From assembly GCA_934590135.1 (NCBI GenBank), contig CAKTOT010000016.1:1-31668 (forward strand): DNA of 31,668 bases, read 5' to 3'. The notes beneath the pieces are model-generated. The model worked only from the letters and a program-made list of their open reading frames with translations. It was not told where the DNA came from and made no database searches. This DNA comes from an uncultured Muribaculaceae bacterium. Its GTDB lineage: Bacteria > Bacteroidota > Bacteroidia > Bacteroidales > Muribaculaceae. Below are positions 8,171 to 16,602 of this stretch, one piece after another. Each line of letters begins with the position of its first letter. Within the stretch, counting starts at the first letter, position 1. A program made the position numbers and the translations under genes.

Positions 8171-9526
8171 ATGCAACGCGACCAAATTGACTTAGGTACC
8201 GTCAAGATTTCACGTCTTTTTCGCCTTTATTTCTTTCCGACCCTTATGGGAATGTTGTCGCTGTGCGCGGTCACGGCTATCGACGGCATCTTTGTAGGAC
8301 ATAGCACCGGTAGCGACGGCCTTGCTGCCGTCAACATCTGCGTTGCGCCCACGATGGTGATTGTCGGCATAGGCTTGATGCTCGGTGTGGGCGCCTCGGT
8401 GGTGTGCTCGATACATCTGGCGCGTCAGCGGCTGAAGGTCGCACGTATCAATGCCACGCAGGCATTTATGGCCGGTATAGTAGCCGTATTGTTGTTCTTG
8501 GCTTTGACCTTATCGGCGCCGCGTACGACGGCGCGCATTCTCGGATGCTCGGACACGCTGATGCCTATGGTATTGGACTATTTGCCTTGGATTTTCCTTT
8601 GCTGCCTTTTCCAGATATGCGGCGCCATAGGGTTGTTCATTGTCCGCTTGGACGGTGCGCCGCGCTATGCCATGTGGTGTAATGTAATTCCGGCGGTGCT
8701 CAATACCGTGCTTGACTACGTGTTTATGTTTCCCTTGAATATGGGGCTCAAGGGCGCCGGCATCGCTACTTTTATCAGTTGTGCAGTCGGCGGCGTAATG
8801 GCGCTTACATATCTCATCGGATACGCGCGTCAGCTAAGGCTGATACGCTTCAAGCTGTCGGCCAAAGGTCTGCGTCTTACACTTCGCAATCTCGGGTATC
8901 AATGCCGCATTGGCATCTCGGCATTGCTGGGCGAGGCCACTATGGGATTATTGATGTTTATGGGCAATGTCGTTTTTATGGCATACGTGGGCGATGAAGG
9001 CGTGGGGGCCTTTTCCATCGCTTGCTATTACTGCCCGTTTGTATTCATGATCGGCAATGCAATTGCCCAATCGGTTCAGCCTATCATCAGTTTCAATTAC
9101 GGTCTGGGCAAGCATCATCGAGTGGTTCATGCCGAGCGTCTTGCCGTGACGTGCGCCGGTGTGTGCGGCCTGCTGGTGACGGTGGCTTTTGTTGCATTCC
9201 CCGAACAGATGGTGGCGCTATTCCTCAGCGGTAGTTCGCATGCCGTGGATATTGCCGTGGCCGGCTTTCCGTTGTTTGCCACAGCCTTCGTGTCATTCGT
9301 ATTCAATCTGACGGCTATAGGCTACTTTCAGGCAGTCGAGAAGGCTTGGGCCGCCATCGTATTTGCCCTTCTGCGGGGTCCGGTATTTATGATTCCGTGT
9401 TTTCTTCTGCTGCCATTGACTGTCGGCATTAACGGCATTTGGTTGGCCTTGGCACTGAGCGAGGTGCTGACGTCATTGTGTATTATAGGTTACTACCTAT
9501 ACGGCAGATGCGTGTCTCGCACTTGA
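8171..9526 (+). CDS. MATE-family multidrug efflux transporter
   Basis: A 451-residue membrane protein with about twelve hydrophobic segments arranged as two similar halves. The N-terminal pattern LFRLYFFPTLMGMLS...IDGIFVGHSTGSDGLAAVN is typical of MATE transporters of the MepA/DinF-like group, and the second half repeats the layout with a FSIACYYCPFVFMIGNAIAQSVQPIISFNYG stretch. These proteins export cationic drugs, dyes or metabolites using Na+ or H+ gradients; the substrate cannot be told from sequence. The gene stands alone, driven by the promoter at 8008-8037, and converges on tilS with only 14 bp between stop codons and no clear hairpin there. Confidence 0.9.
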   Translation: MQRDQIDLGTVKISRLFRLYFFPTLMGMLSLCAVTAIDGIFVGHSTGSDGLAAVNICVAPTMVIVGIGLMLGVGASVVCSIHLARQRLKVARINATQAFMAGIVAVLLFLALTLSAPRTTARILGCSDTLMPMVLDYLPWIFLCCLFQICGAIGLFIVRLDGAPRYAMWCNVIPAVLNTVLDYVFMFPLNMGLKGAGIATFISCAVGGVMALTYLIGYARQLRLIRFKLSAKGLRLTLRNLGYQCRIGISALLGEATMGLLMFMGNVVFMAYVGDEGVGAFSIACYYCPFVFMIGNAIAQSVQPIISFNYGLGKHHRVVHAERLAVTCAGVCGLLVTVAFVAFPEQMVALFLSGSSHAVDIAVAGFPLFATAFVSFVFNLTAIGYFQAVEKAWAAIVFALLRGPVFMIPCFLLLPLTVGINGIWLALALSEVLTSLCIIGYYLYGRCVSRT

Positions 9527-9540
9527 GCACGACCGGCGTG

Positions 9541-10908
9541 TCACCGTACGGATGCTTGCAGTCGGAAGTAACGGCGCGTCTTTGGCGTCACCGCGAAGTG
9601 GGCCGAAGTCTTTAGGCCTATCACCCAGAGTATTGTGTCGCCGTGGCATAGCAGCAGAGTGTCGCGTTTTTGCTCGGCGGACAGTTTGGCGTCGCTGAAA
9701 ATATCGCTGACCAATGTCGTAAATCGTGCGCCGAAAGGTTGTATGCGGTCGCCGTGACGCCAGTGCCTCAGTGTCAGCGGTATATCGTCAGATATGATGG
9801 CGGCATCGAGATACAGTACTGAAGCATCCGGTCGCCGTGGACGTACAAAATCAGCTACATCGTGTTCCGTGATGATAAGGTGTATGCCTGCTTCCGTGGC
9901 TTCCAATTTGTCGGTGGCGCCGAGCCGGACTTCGGCTATTGTGTCGTCATCGGGTTGTGCCATGTCGCTGCCGGGAGTGAGTATGCCTCGGTCGAGCCGA
10001 ATGGTGTTTCCTTGAATGCCGACGAATTGCAGCCCCGTGTGTCCGCTTGTGACGGCTGTGGCAATATTGTATGCTACATCGGCGGCAAATCCTCGCGGGC
10101 GCAGATATTCGATCAGCAGCATTGTGCCGTTGTCGTGCCCGTATCGCTCCAACAATGCCGTTACGTCCAGGCGTGAAGCATCGCCGAAGGCGGCCAGTGC
10201 ATCAGTCACCAAAGTCCGGTAGAGGTCGTAGTTACGGCGCACGTTGCTCACCGAGACGGCAAGCGTGTCCATAGATTTCGAACCGAATTCGCGTGCAATG
10301 GTGGGCAGCACGATGTTGCGCAGCCGATTGCGTTTATAGTCATTGGAGGCGTTTGAGCTGTCGTCCACCCATTGCAGACATCGTTGTTGCAGGTATCGGC
10401 AAATCTCCGAGCGAGTGACGTCCAACAGCGGACGCACGACATGCCCGGATTTGGGCGCGATACCGGCCATTCCGGCGATACCCGTGCCGCGCAGCATATT
10501 CAGCATTGCGGTTTCCACGTTGTCCTCGCGATGATGGCCTACGGCGATGGCAGCGGCATTGTATTGGACGCGGAGTTGTTCGAACCATCTGTATCGTAGG
10601 CTGCGACATGCCATTTCGATGCTTTGGCCCGTGCCCCGGCGGTATGCTTCGGTGTTGAAGTCAATGACTTGGTATTCGGAAGCGAGTTTGTCGGCAATTT
10701 CGGTGGCGTGTTCTCTATCGCGCAGGGATTCAGCGCCGCGGAGGTTGAAGTTGCAATGTGCGGCAATACATTTGTAACTCAATGCCGAAAGGACCGCCAA
10801 CAGCGCCACCGAATCGGCGCCGCCGCTCAGTCCTACTATGATGCGATCGTCCGGCGAGAGCAACGAATGTCGCTGTATGTAGGCTGCTATTTTTTTCTCA
10901 AACTCCAT
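9541..10908 (-). CDS. tilS: tRNA(Ile)-lysidine synthase
   Basis: A 455-residue protein with the PP-loop ATP-pyrophosphatase signature SGGADS at 28-33 and an early DRIIVGLSGG lead-in. The enzyme attaches lysine to C34 of the CAU-anticodon tRNA-Ile, letting it read AUA, and is essential in bacteria. The N-terminal half includes the expected GHHREDNVET and GTGIAGM stretches. The C-terminal third, with PLTLRHWRHGDRIQPFG, is the usual tRNA-binding TilS-C domain. Length matches the family. It sits downstream of the terminated SGNH hydrolase gene on the same strand; a 14-bp perfect palindrome (CGGCATTAATGCCG, 10929-10942) lies 20 bp before its start and could be a regulatory site or chance. Confidence 0.95.
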   Translation of the reverse strand: MEFEKKIAAYIQRHSLLSPDDRIIVGLSGGADSVALLAVLSALSYKCIAAHCNFNLRGAESLRDREHATEIADKLASEYQVIDFNTEAYRRGTGQSIEMACRSLRYRWFEQLRVQYNAAAIAVGHHREDNVETAMLNMLRGTGIAGMAGIAPKSGHVVRPLLDVTRSEICRYLQQRCLQWVDDSSNASNDYKRNRLRNIVLPTIAREFGSKSMDTLAVSVSNVRRNYDLYRTLVTDALAAFGDASRLDVTALLERYGHDNGTMLLIEYLRPRGFAADVAYNIATAVTSGHTGLQFVGIQGNTIRLDRGILTPGSDMAQPDDDTIAEVRLGATDKLEATEAGIHLIITEHDVADFVRPRRPDASVLYLDAAIISDDIPLTLRHWRHGDRIQPFGARFTTLVSDIFSDAKLSAEQKRDTLLLCHGDTILWVIGLKTSAHFAVTPKTRRYFRLQASVR

Positions 10909-10954
10909 AGAATGTAGCTGTTATACCTCGGCATTAATGCCGGCTGTTAAAAGT

Positions 10955-10987
10955 GAGAGGGGATGCGGCGATGCCGCATCCCCTCTC
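10955..10987 (-). terminator. Strong terminator hairpin at the end of the parE operon
   Basis: GAGAGGGGATGCGGC and its exact complement form a perfect 15-bp stem around a 3-nt loop, 13 bp past the SGNH hydrolase stop codon. On the minus strand it is followed by ACTTTT, a short T-run. Confidence 0.8.
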
Positions 10988-10999
10988 GTGCCTCGGTGC

Positions 11000-12169
11000 T
11001 TACTTTTGACACTTGGAATGGGCGTCCAAAAGCGGGCGCAATATCGGAATCATCTTGTTTGCATAGTGTAAGAATCCGAGGTCGGTCAGGTGTATGCCGT
11101 CTACGGTGCCGTCATCTTCCGGACCGTCAAGGCCTTCGGAGGTGACGTAATACAGATTGTCGGGGTTCTCGGCTTTCAGTCGCTCGTAATTACGACGGAA
11201 GGCGGCATTTTTCTTGGGTAGGTATTTGCCGAAGAAACTGTCATAGCGTGCGTAGGGGTATATCGGGCCTTCGAGCATCACGATGGGCACGTCGGGACGC
11301 ATGGTGCGTAGCGTCTTGACAAAATCGTAGGTGAGCGTGTCGCACATCATCTCGGTGCAGTTGGGTACGGGGTCCAGCAGGAATACGTCCACATCGGGGA
11401 TTGTGGCCATAGCGCGAGCTACGTATGTATCTTGTTTACCTTCGCCGGAGAATCCGAGATTGACGACTTCGCAGTTGAGTTCGCGGCCGATGATATTGGT
11501 CGCGGCCATACCGGTGCGCGAGGCGCAGCCGCCTTGCAGGATGCTGGTGCCGTAGGCGACGATACGGCGGTTGGCGTTAATCACCTCCGGACGGCCTTTG
11601 GTGATTACGGCTCCGCTGTCTACCTTGACCGAGAAGTCTTCGATGCCGTCATATAGGGGGAAATAGATGACATACTCGTGCATCTTGCCGTCCAGGTTGG
11701 AGACGTATGTCGATTCGACCAGTTTGGTCTTATTGCCGTTTTCGTCTTTCTTGACGTAGGGGCGGTTGGTGTTGACATGACGCCACACGCTGTCGCCTTC
11801 GAGAATGTATAAGTCGGTGCCTTTCAGACCGGTGTCGGCCATGTGTATCATGTGCGTATCCCAGAACAAGGTGTATTTGCAGCCTATGCGCGTGCTATTG
11901 GTGGCGAAGCGTACGGCTATGCCCGACGAGCATTGCTGACGATCCCACAGGTCGCGTCCTTCGGGGATGCTGTCTTTGACGTAGCGTGGCAGACGAGCGT
12001 AAGTGCGCTCGGTCTCGCCGGCAAAGGCGTGGTTGATTATGCGCAGATTTTGGGCATCAACGTATGTCCAAGGCTTTTCTGGCTCGTCGGCTGCCATGGC
12101 TGCCGGGGCGATGGTAGCGCTGAGTAGTAGCGCTGCTATTGCACCAAGTAGGGTTTTATCGTTAATCAT
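11000..12169 (-). CDS. Secreted SGNH/GDSL hydrolase with GxDLY N-terminal domain
   Basis: A 389-residue protein with a signal peptide ending near residue 26 (APAAMA/ADEPE), so it acts in the periplasm or outside. Residues about 30-195 form the beta-sandwich-like N-terminal domain that carries the GxDLY motif (GTDLY at 117-121). Residues 200-385 are an SGNH hydrolase: catalytic Ser209 in YGTSILQG, block II Gly in NLGFSGEG, block III Asn270 in DPVPN, and Asp357/His360 in DGIHLTD. Members deacylate sugars or lipids; the substrate is unknown. It follows the S41 protease gene after 34 bp and is the last gene of the parE-coaD-protease run, ending in the terminator at 10955-10987. Confidence 0.85.
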   Translation of the reverse strand: MINDKTLLGAIAALLLSATIAPAAMAADEPEKPWTYVDAQNLRIINHAFAGETERTYARLPRYVKDSIPEGRDLWDRQQCSSGIAVRFATNSTRIGCKYTLFWDTHMIHMADTGLKGTDLYILEGDSVWRHVNTNRPYVKKDENGNKTKLVESTYVSNLDGKMHEYVIYFPLYDGIEDFSVKVDSGAVITKGRPEVINANRRIVAYGTSILQGGCASRTGMAATNIIGRELNCEVVNLGFSGEGKQDTYVARAMATIPDVDVFLLDPVPNCTEMMCDTLTYDFVKTLRTMRPDVPIVMLEGPIYPYARYDSFFGKYLPKKNAAFRRNYERLKAENPDNLYYVTSEGLDGPEDDGTVDGIHLTDLGFLHYANKMIPILRPLLDAHSKCQK

Positions 12170-12203
12170 TGTGTCGTATGTGTTAAGTGGATTGGGGTTC
12201 GGG

Positions 12204-13841
12204 TTAGTGCTTCACACCGAGGTATTTGTCGTATTCCTCTTTGTTTGTAATCACTTCGAGGGCGCGACGGAATACGGGGTTGAGGCGGTTGACGGCGCGC
12301 ATGTAGCATCCGTTGGTGTAGACATCGCGGGCTATGAGGCCGCGGATGATGCCCTCTATCATGGGCCGCGAGGTCTCCAGCCCCTTGGCGTCATACATGA
12401 TACTGTCGCGCGTGCCGGCGGCCACCAGGGTGTCTATCAGAGCCTGAGGCACCGTGAAGTTGGCGTAATAGGCGTCTTCATCCGCATATTGGCGACGAAT
12501 GTCGGCGCGATGTGCATCGATATAGTCGGTGACGGTACGGTTGAGCGTTCCGCGTGCCACCAAGTCGCGGTAGTATGTCGAGTACATCGAGGTGTCTACC
12601 GGTACAAAGACATCGGGCATGATGCCGCCGCCTCCGTAGACGGTACGGCCGTTGACCAGGGTCTTGGTCTTGAGGCTTTCGTCAAAATGTATCGAGTCGG
12701 CGCTGAAAAGTTCGCCGGAGGTGTAGCGTGTGAGCATATCCAGGCGGTAAGCCTCGCTTTCGCCGCGCTTGTACGGCTTCTGTATCAGTCGTCCCGAGGG
12801 GGTGTAGTAGCGCGAGGTGGTCAGACGTATCATTGAGCCGTCTGGGAAGGGGAACGGACGCTGTACCAGGCCTTTGCCGAAGGTGCGGCGACCGACGATG
12901 AGGCCGCGGTCATTGTCCTGGATGGCTCCGGAAACAATCTCGGAAGCCGATGCGGAATATTGGTTGACCATAATGACGAGACGGTCGATGTCGGCCGACT
13001 TGGGCATTCCGGTGAGCATTCCGCTGAGGCCGCGATTTTCGACGCGCAGGTATTGCGGCGGCACCTTGTCGCCTTGGGTATATACAACCATTTGGCCCGG
13101 TTTGAGGAATTGTGATGCAAGTCCGTAGGCCGCGCCGAGAAATCCTCCGCCATTGTCTTCGAGGTCAAGGATGAGGTGCTTCATGCCTTTTTTCTTAAGG
13201 TCGGAGATGGCCTTTTCGACTTCTTTGGGTGTCTCTTCGGCAAAGCGTATCACGCGGATATATCCCACTTCCGAGGTGGCCATATAGGCGGCATCAACGC
13301 TGTATACCGGGATGTCATCGCGTACGATGCGGAAGTTGATAAGCTCGGGCGAGGCTCCACGCTTGACCTTGATATTCACCACCGACCCTTTAGGACCGCG
13401 CAGACGGGCACGTACTTCGCTGTTGTCCATCTTGGAATGGGTGAATATGGTGTCGTTGACGTAGATGATACGGTCGCCCGGCAGTATGCCCACTTTCTCG
13501 GAAGGACCGGCGGCTGTGGTCTGCACTACGCATACGGTGTCGCGCAGGATGTTGAATTGCACTCCGATGCCCGAGAAATGACCTTCGAGAGGCTGGGTCA
13601 ACTCCTTGGTTTCTTCGGGCGTGCTGTATTCCGAATGCGGGTCGAGCGTATGTAGCATCGCGCGTATGGCTTCCGAAACAAGTGTGTCCGAAGCGACGGT
13701 GTCTACGTAATAGTTTTCGATGATGGCCTCGGCGTATTGCAATTTCTGCGCCGGGGTGAGGCGTCGTGTCTGGCCGTTAGAGAGGAGCGCTGCCGAGGTG
13801 ATAAGCGCCGCCGCAGCTATGGCCGAGAGTATCTTTTTCAT
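12204..13841 (-). CDS. S41-family C-terminal processing protease with PDZ domain
   Basis: A 545-residue exported protease. Residues 1-22 form a signal peptide (MKKILSAIAAAALITSAALL). A short helical region leads to LDPHSEYST, then a PDZ domain at about 85-165 (GIGVQFNILRDTVCV, then PGDRIIYVN), then the S41 core. The catalytic serine is Ser298 in YSASASEI and the general base is Lys323 in RTFGKG, with the 25-residue spacing usual for Prc/CtpA enzymes. The C-terminal 170 residues are a family extension common in Bacteroidota. It trims or degrades periplasmic proteins. It lies 29 bp after coaD and 34 bp before the SGNH hydrolase gene on the same strand, which supports co-transcription. Confidence 0.92.
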   Translation of the reverse strand: MKKILSAIAAAALITSAALLSNGQTRRLTPAQKLQYAEAIIENYYVDTVASDTLVSEAIRAMLHTLDPHSEYSTPEETKELTQPLEGHFSGIGVQFNILRDTVCVVQTTAAGPSEKVGILPGDRIIYVNDTIFTHSKMDNSEVRARLRGPKGSVVNIKVKRGASPELINFRIVRDDIPVYSVDAAYMATSEVGYIRVIRFAEETPKEVEKAISDLKKKGMKHLILDLEDNGGGFLGAAYGLASQFLKPGQMVVYTQGDKVPPQYLRVENRGLSGMLTGMPKSADIDRLVIMVNQYSASASEIVSGAIQDNDRGLIVGRRTFGKGLVQRPFPFPDGSMIRLTTSRYYTPSGRLIQKPYKRGESEAYRLDMLTRYTSGELFSADSIHFDESLKTKTLVNGRTVYGGGGIMPDVFVPVDTSMYSTYYRDLVARGTLNRTVTDYIDAHRADIRRQYADEDAYYANFTVPQALIDTLVAAGTRDSIMYDAKGLETSRPMIEGIIRGLIARDVYTNGCYMRAVNRLNPVFRRALEVITNKEEYDKYLGVKH

Positions 13842-13870
13842 AGTGTCGTATTGTCTTGTTTTGTGTTGTC

Positions 13871-14398
13871 CTATTTTATATTGTTGTCGGTAGTTGGCGT
13901 TGACTGACCGGTTGAGGCATCGGGCAGGTATCGGCTGACGTCTTTGCCATAGGAAGCAATGTCGCGTACGACGGAGGAGGATACCGCCGACAGATGCGGT
14001 AGGGCGGTGAGCAGCACCGTTTCGAGCCCTTCGCCGAGCTCGCGGTTGACATCGGCCATATCGCGTTCGTACTCGAAGTCGCGCACGCTGCGTACGCCGC
14101 GTAGCAGGAAACGGGCGCCCACTTCGCGAGCGATGTCGGCTGTCAGCTGATGCGACACGATGACGCGCACGCGCGGTTGGCCGCTGTAGATGGTCGCGAT
14201 GGCATCGGCACGTTCGCGGGCATCGGTGTGCGGCTTGTCCGGGTGCTGCCCTACGGCCACCACTACTTCGTCAAAAAGTTCCAAGCCGCGCTCGACGATG
14301 GAGGCGTGCCCTATGGTGAAGGGGTTGAACGAACCGGCCATAAGTGCTATGCGCTTTGGCGTGTCGGTAGGCTGCGCGGTCTCAGGAGATTTCTGCAT
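13871..14398 (-). CDS. coaD: Phosphopantetheine adenylyltransferase
   Basis: A 175-residue nucleotidyltransferase that makes dephospho-CoA from 4'-phosphopantetheine and ATP, the penultimate step of CoA synthesis. The nucleotide-binding motif is GSFNPFTIGH at 22-31 (usually GxFDPxTxGH; Asn replaces Asp), the LLRGVRSVRDFEYE stretch binds the pantetheine arm, and the C-terminal LSAVSSSVVRDI corresponds to the ISSTxVRE motif. The start codon lies inside the 3' end of parE, a 17-bp overlap, so translation is probably coupled. Residues 1-14 and the last 15 are low-complexity extensions relative to the usual 155-165 residues. Confidence 0.95.
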   Translation of the reverse strand: MQKSPETAQPTDTPKRIALMAGSFNPFTIGHASIVERGLELFDEVVVAVGQHPDKPHTDARERADAIATIYSGQPRVRVIVSHQLTADIAREVGARFLLRGVRSVRDFEYERDMADVNRELGEGLETVLLTALPHLSAVSSSVVRDIASYGKDVSRYLPDASTGQSTPTTDNNIK

Positions 14399-16460
14399 CG
14401 TCTTCTATTACAAGGTTGTCTATGATAAATCCTTGACGTTCGAGGGTGTTCTTACCCATGTAGAAGTCCAGGAGTTCGGCTACGCGGTCTTCCTTGCGCA
14501 TAGTTACGCGATCGACGCGCATATCCGGGCCGATAAATCCGCGGAATTCTTCGGGCGAAATTTCACCGAGGCCTTTGAAGCGGGTGATTTCGGCCGCTGC
14601 GCCGAAGTGCTCGATGGCATCGATGCGCTCTTGGTCGCTGTAGCAGTATATTGTGTCGGGTGAGCTGTCGGCGTTGTCGTCTTTTTTGGGACTTTTGCCG
14701 CGTGCGCCGCGACGTATCTTGTTTTTGTCGCGCACGCGGAACAGGGGCGTCTGCAGTACGTATAGATGCCCTTGGCGTATCAGGTCGGGGAAGAATTGCA
14801 GGAAGAATGTAATCAGCAGCAGGCGTATGTGCATTCCGTCGACATCGGCATCGGTGGCTATGATGACGTTGTTGTACCGCAGCCCTTCGATGCCGTCCTC
14901 GATGTTGAGCGCGGCTTGCAGCAGGTTGAATTCATCGTTCTCGTATACAACCTTTTGGGTCAATCCGTAAGTGTTTTGCGGCTTGCCTCGCAGCGAGAAT
15001 ACGGCTTGGGTCTTGACGTTGCGTATCTTGGTGATGGAGCCGGCGGCGCTATCGCCCTCGGTGATAAATATCGAGGTGGCGGCTTTGAGCTCGGCATCGC
15101 CGCGCGTGTCGCTGTAATGCACCGTGCAGTCAAGGAGTTTCTCGTTGTGCAGGTTTATTTTCTTGGCTTTCTCGCGTGCCTTGCGCGTGATGCCGGACAT
15201 GGCCTTGCGGTCGCGCTCGCTTTCCTGCACTTTGTGCAGAATGACATCGGCCACATCGAGGTTGCGGTGCAGGTAGTTGTCTAATTCGCGCTTGATGAAG
15301 TCGCCTATGAATTTGGCTACCGTCGGCCCGCCTTCCTTCATATCCTTGGACCCGAGTTTGACCTTGGTTTGCGACTCGAATTGCGGCTCTTGGACGTTGA
15401 TGGCTACGGCGGCGACAAGTCCGGTGCGTATGTCCGAGTATTCGAAATTTTTGTTGAAATATTCCTTGATGGTGCGCGATACAGCCTCCTTGAATGCCGT
15501 CAAATGTGTGCCGCCCTGGGTTGTATGCTGTCCGTTGACAAAGGAGTAATACTCCTCGCCGTACTGGTTGGCGTGGGTGATGACGACTTCGATGTCAAAT
15601 CCTTTGAGGTGGATCGGCGGATACAGCGGGTCTTTGGACATATTGTCGCGCAGCAGGTCCAATAGGCCGTTGCGGCTGCTGTAGCGTCGGTCGTTGAATA
15701 CGACTGCCAAGCCGGTATTCAGGTAGGTGTAGTTTTTGACCATGGGGATGATAAACTCCTCATGGAAAGCGTAATTGCGGAACAATTGCGAGTCCGGCGT
15801 GAAGGTAACCTCGGTGCCGTTGGGCTCGTCGGTATCTTCCAACGGCGATGACTCTACCAACTCGCCACGGCAGAATGTGGCGCTCTGTGACTTGCCGTCG
15901 CGGATACTGCGGATGATGTACGATGAGGACAACGCGTTGACGGCCTTCAGACCCACGCCGTTCATGCCCACTGACTTCTTGAAGACCTCGCTGTCGTACT
16001 TGCCGCCGGTGTTCATCTTATTGGACACGTCGATGACCGAGCCCAGGGGGATACCGCGTCCGAAGTCGCGTATCGTAGCTGTCGTCTCGGTGACGTCAAT
16101 GAGTATCTGCTTGCCGAAGTTCATGCGGAACTCGTCCACCGAATTATCCACCACTTCCTTGAGCAGCACGTATATGCCGTCGTCAGAGGCGGTGCCGTCG
16201 CCCAGCTTGCCGATGTACATACCCGGGCGCATACGTATATGCGCATTCCAACTGAGGGTCCTAATCTTACCCTCGTCGTAATCCGCTGCCTCGGGTGTCT
16301 CGCCCGAGGCGGGTGCGAACTCGTCCGCCGAGCCAACGGCATTTTCCGCGCCGTCCGGCATTGCGCCGCCTGAGATGTCCGCAGCCTTGTTGTCGCCGGT
16401 AGTTGCAGCCTTGTTGCCATCGGTGGTTGCAGCTTTGTTGTCGTCTATATCTTCTGCCAT
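14382..16460 (-). CDS. parE: DNA topoisomerase IV subunit B
   Basis: A GyrB/ParE-type ATPase subunit of a type IIA topoisomerase, which decatenates daughter chromosomes with ParC. Motifs in order are the GHKL ATP site (KEVVDNSVDE, RDFGRGIPLG, GMNGVGLKAVNA), the transducer region, and the TOPRIM metal site (FITEGDSAAG and DADVDGMHIR). The SLRGKPQNTYG stretch fits ParE better than GyrB. I place the start at 16460 (MAEDIDDNK), 692 residues; the frame also holds an ATG at 16505, which would add 15 residues. The first 65 residues are an acidic, low-complexity extension containing an 8-residue repeat. A promoter lies at 16532-16562; coaD overlaps the 3' end. ParC is not in the window. Confidence 0.93.
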   Translation of the reverse strand: MAEDIDDNKAATTDGNKAATTGDNKAADISGGAMPDGAENAVGSADEFAPASGETPEAADYDEGKIRTLSWNAHIRMRPGMYIGKLGDGTASDDGIYVLLKEVVDNSVDEFRMNFGKQILIDVTETTATIRDFGRGIPLGSVIDVSNKMNTGGKYDSEVFKKSVGMNGVGLKAVNALSSSYIIRSIRDGKSQSATFCRGELVESSPLEDTDEPNGTEVTFTPDSQLFRNYAFHEEFIIPMVKNYTYLNTGLAVVFNDRRYSSRNGLLDLLRDNMSKDPLYPPIHLKGFDIEVVITHANQYGEEYYSFVNGQHTTQGGTHLTAFKEAVSRTIKEYFNKNFEYSDIRTGLVAAVAINVQEPQFESQTKVKLGSKDMKEGGPTVAKFIGDFIKRELDNYLHRNLDVADVILHKVQESERDRKAMSGITRKAREKAKKINLHNEKLLDCTVHYSDTRGDAELKAATSIFITEGDSAAGSITKIRNVKTQAVFSLRGKPQNTYGLTQKVVYENDEFNLLQAALNIEDGIEGLRYNNVIIATDADVDGMHIRLLLITFFLQFFPDLIRQGHLYVLQTPLFRVRDKNKIRRGARGKSPKKDDNADSSPDTIYCYSDQERIDAIEHFGAAAEITRFKGLGEISPEEFRGFIGPDMRVDRVTMRKEDRVAELLDFYMGKNTLERQGFIIDNLVIEDDAEIS
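16381..16443 (-). repeat. 24-bp tandem repeat in the parE N-terminal coding region
   Basis: Units beginning GCAGCCTTGTTG (plus strand) start at 16381, 16405 and 16429, giving two full 24-bp copies and a 15-bp partial copy. In the protein they encode repeats of the form AATT(D/G)(G/D)NK. Confidence 0.8.
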
Positions 16461-16531
16461 AATAGTCCTATGAGGTCGTATAAGTGCACTCGGACATCTC
16501 CGCATATCACGGTGCCCGACATTCTAAACTG

Positions 16532-16562
16532 CAAATTTACACTTTTTTCGCGTGCCACGCAA
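16532..16562 (-). promoter_or_regulatory. Promoter of the parE operon
   Basis: On the minus strand TTG (16562-16560), a 20-bp spacer and TAAATTTG (16539-16532) match the Bacteroidota consensus. It lies between the ATPase stop codon and parE. Confidence 0.6.
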
Positions 16563-16602
16563 TAGCCGTCCGACCTGCCGTGCCGCAAAAAAACTCGTCC
16601 GA

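Noticed and set aside
16381..16443. CRISPR-like array from the regular 24-bp repeats
   Set aside because: The units are directly adjacent without spacers and in frame within parE.
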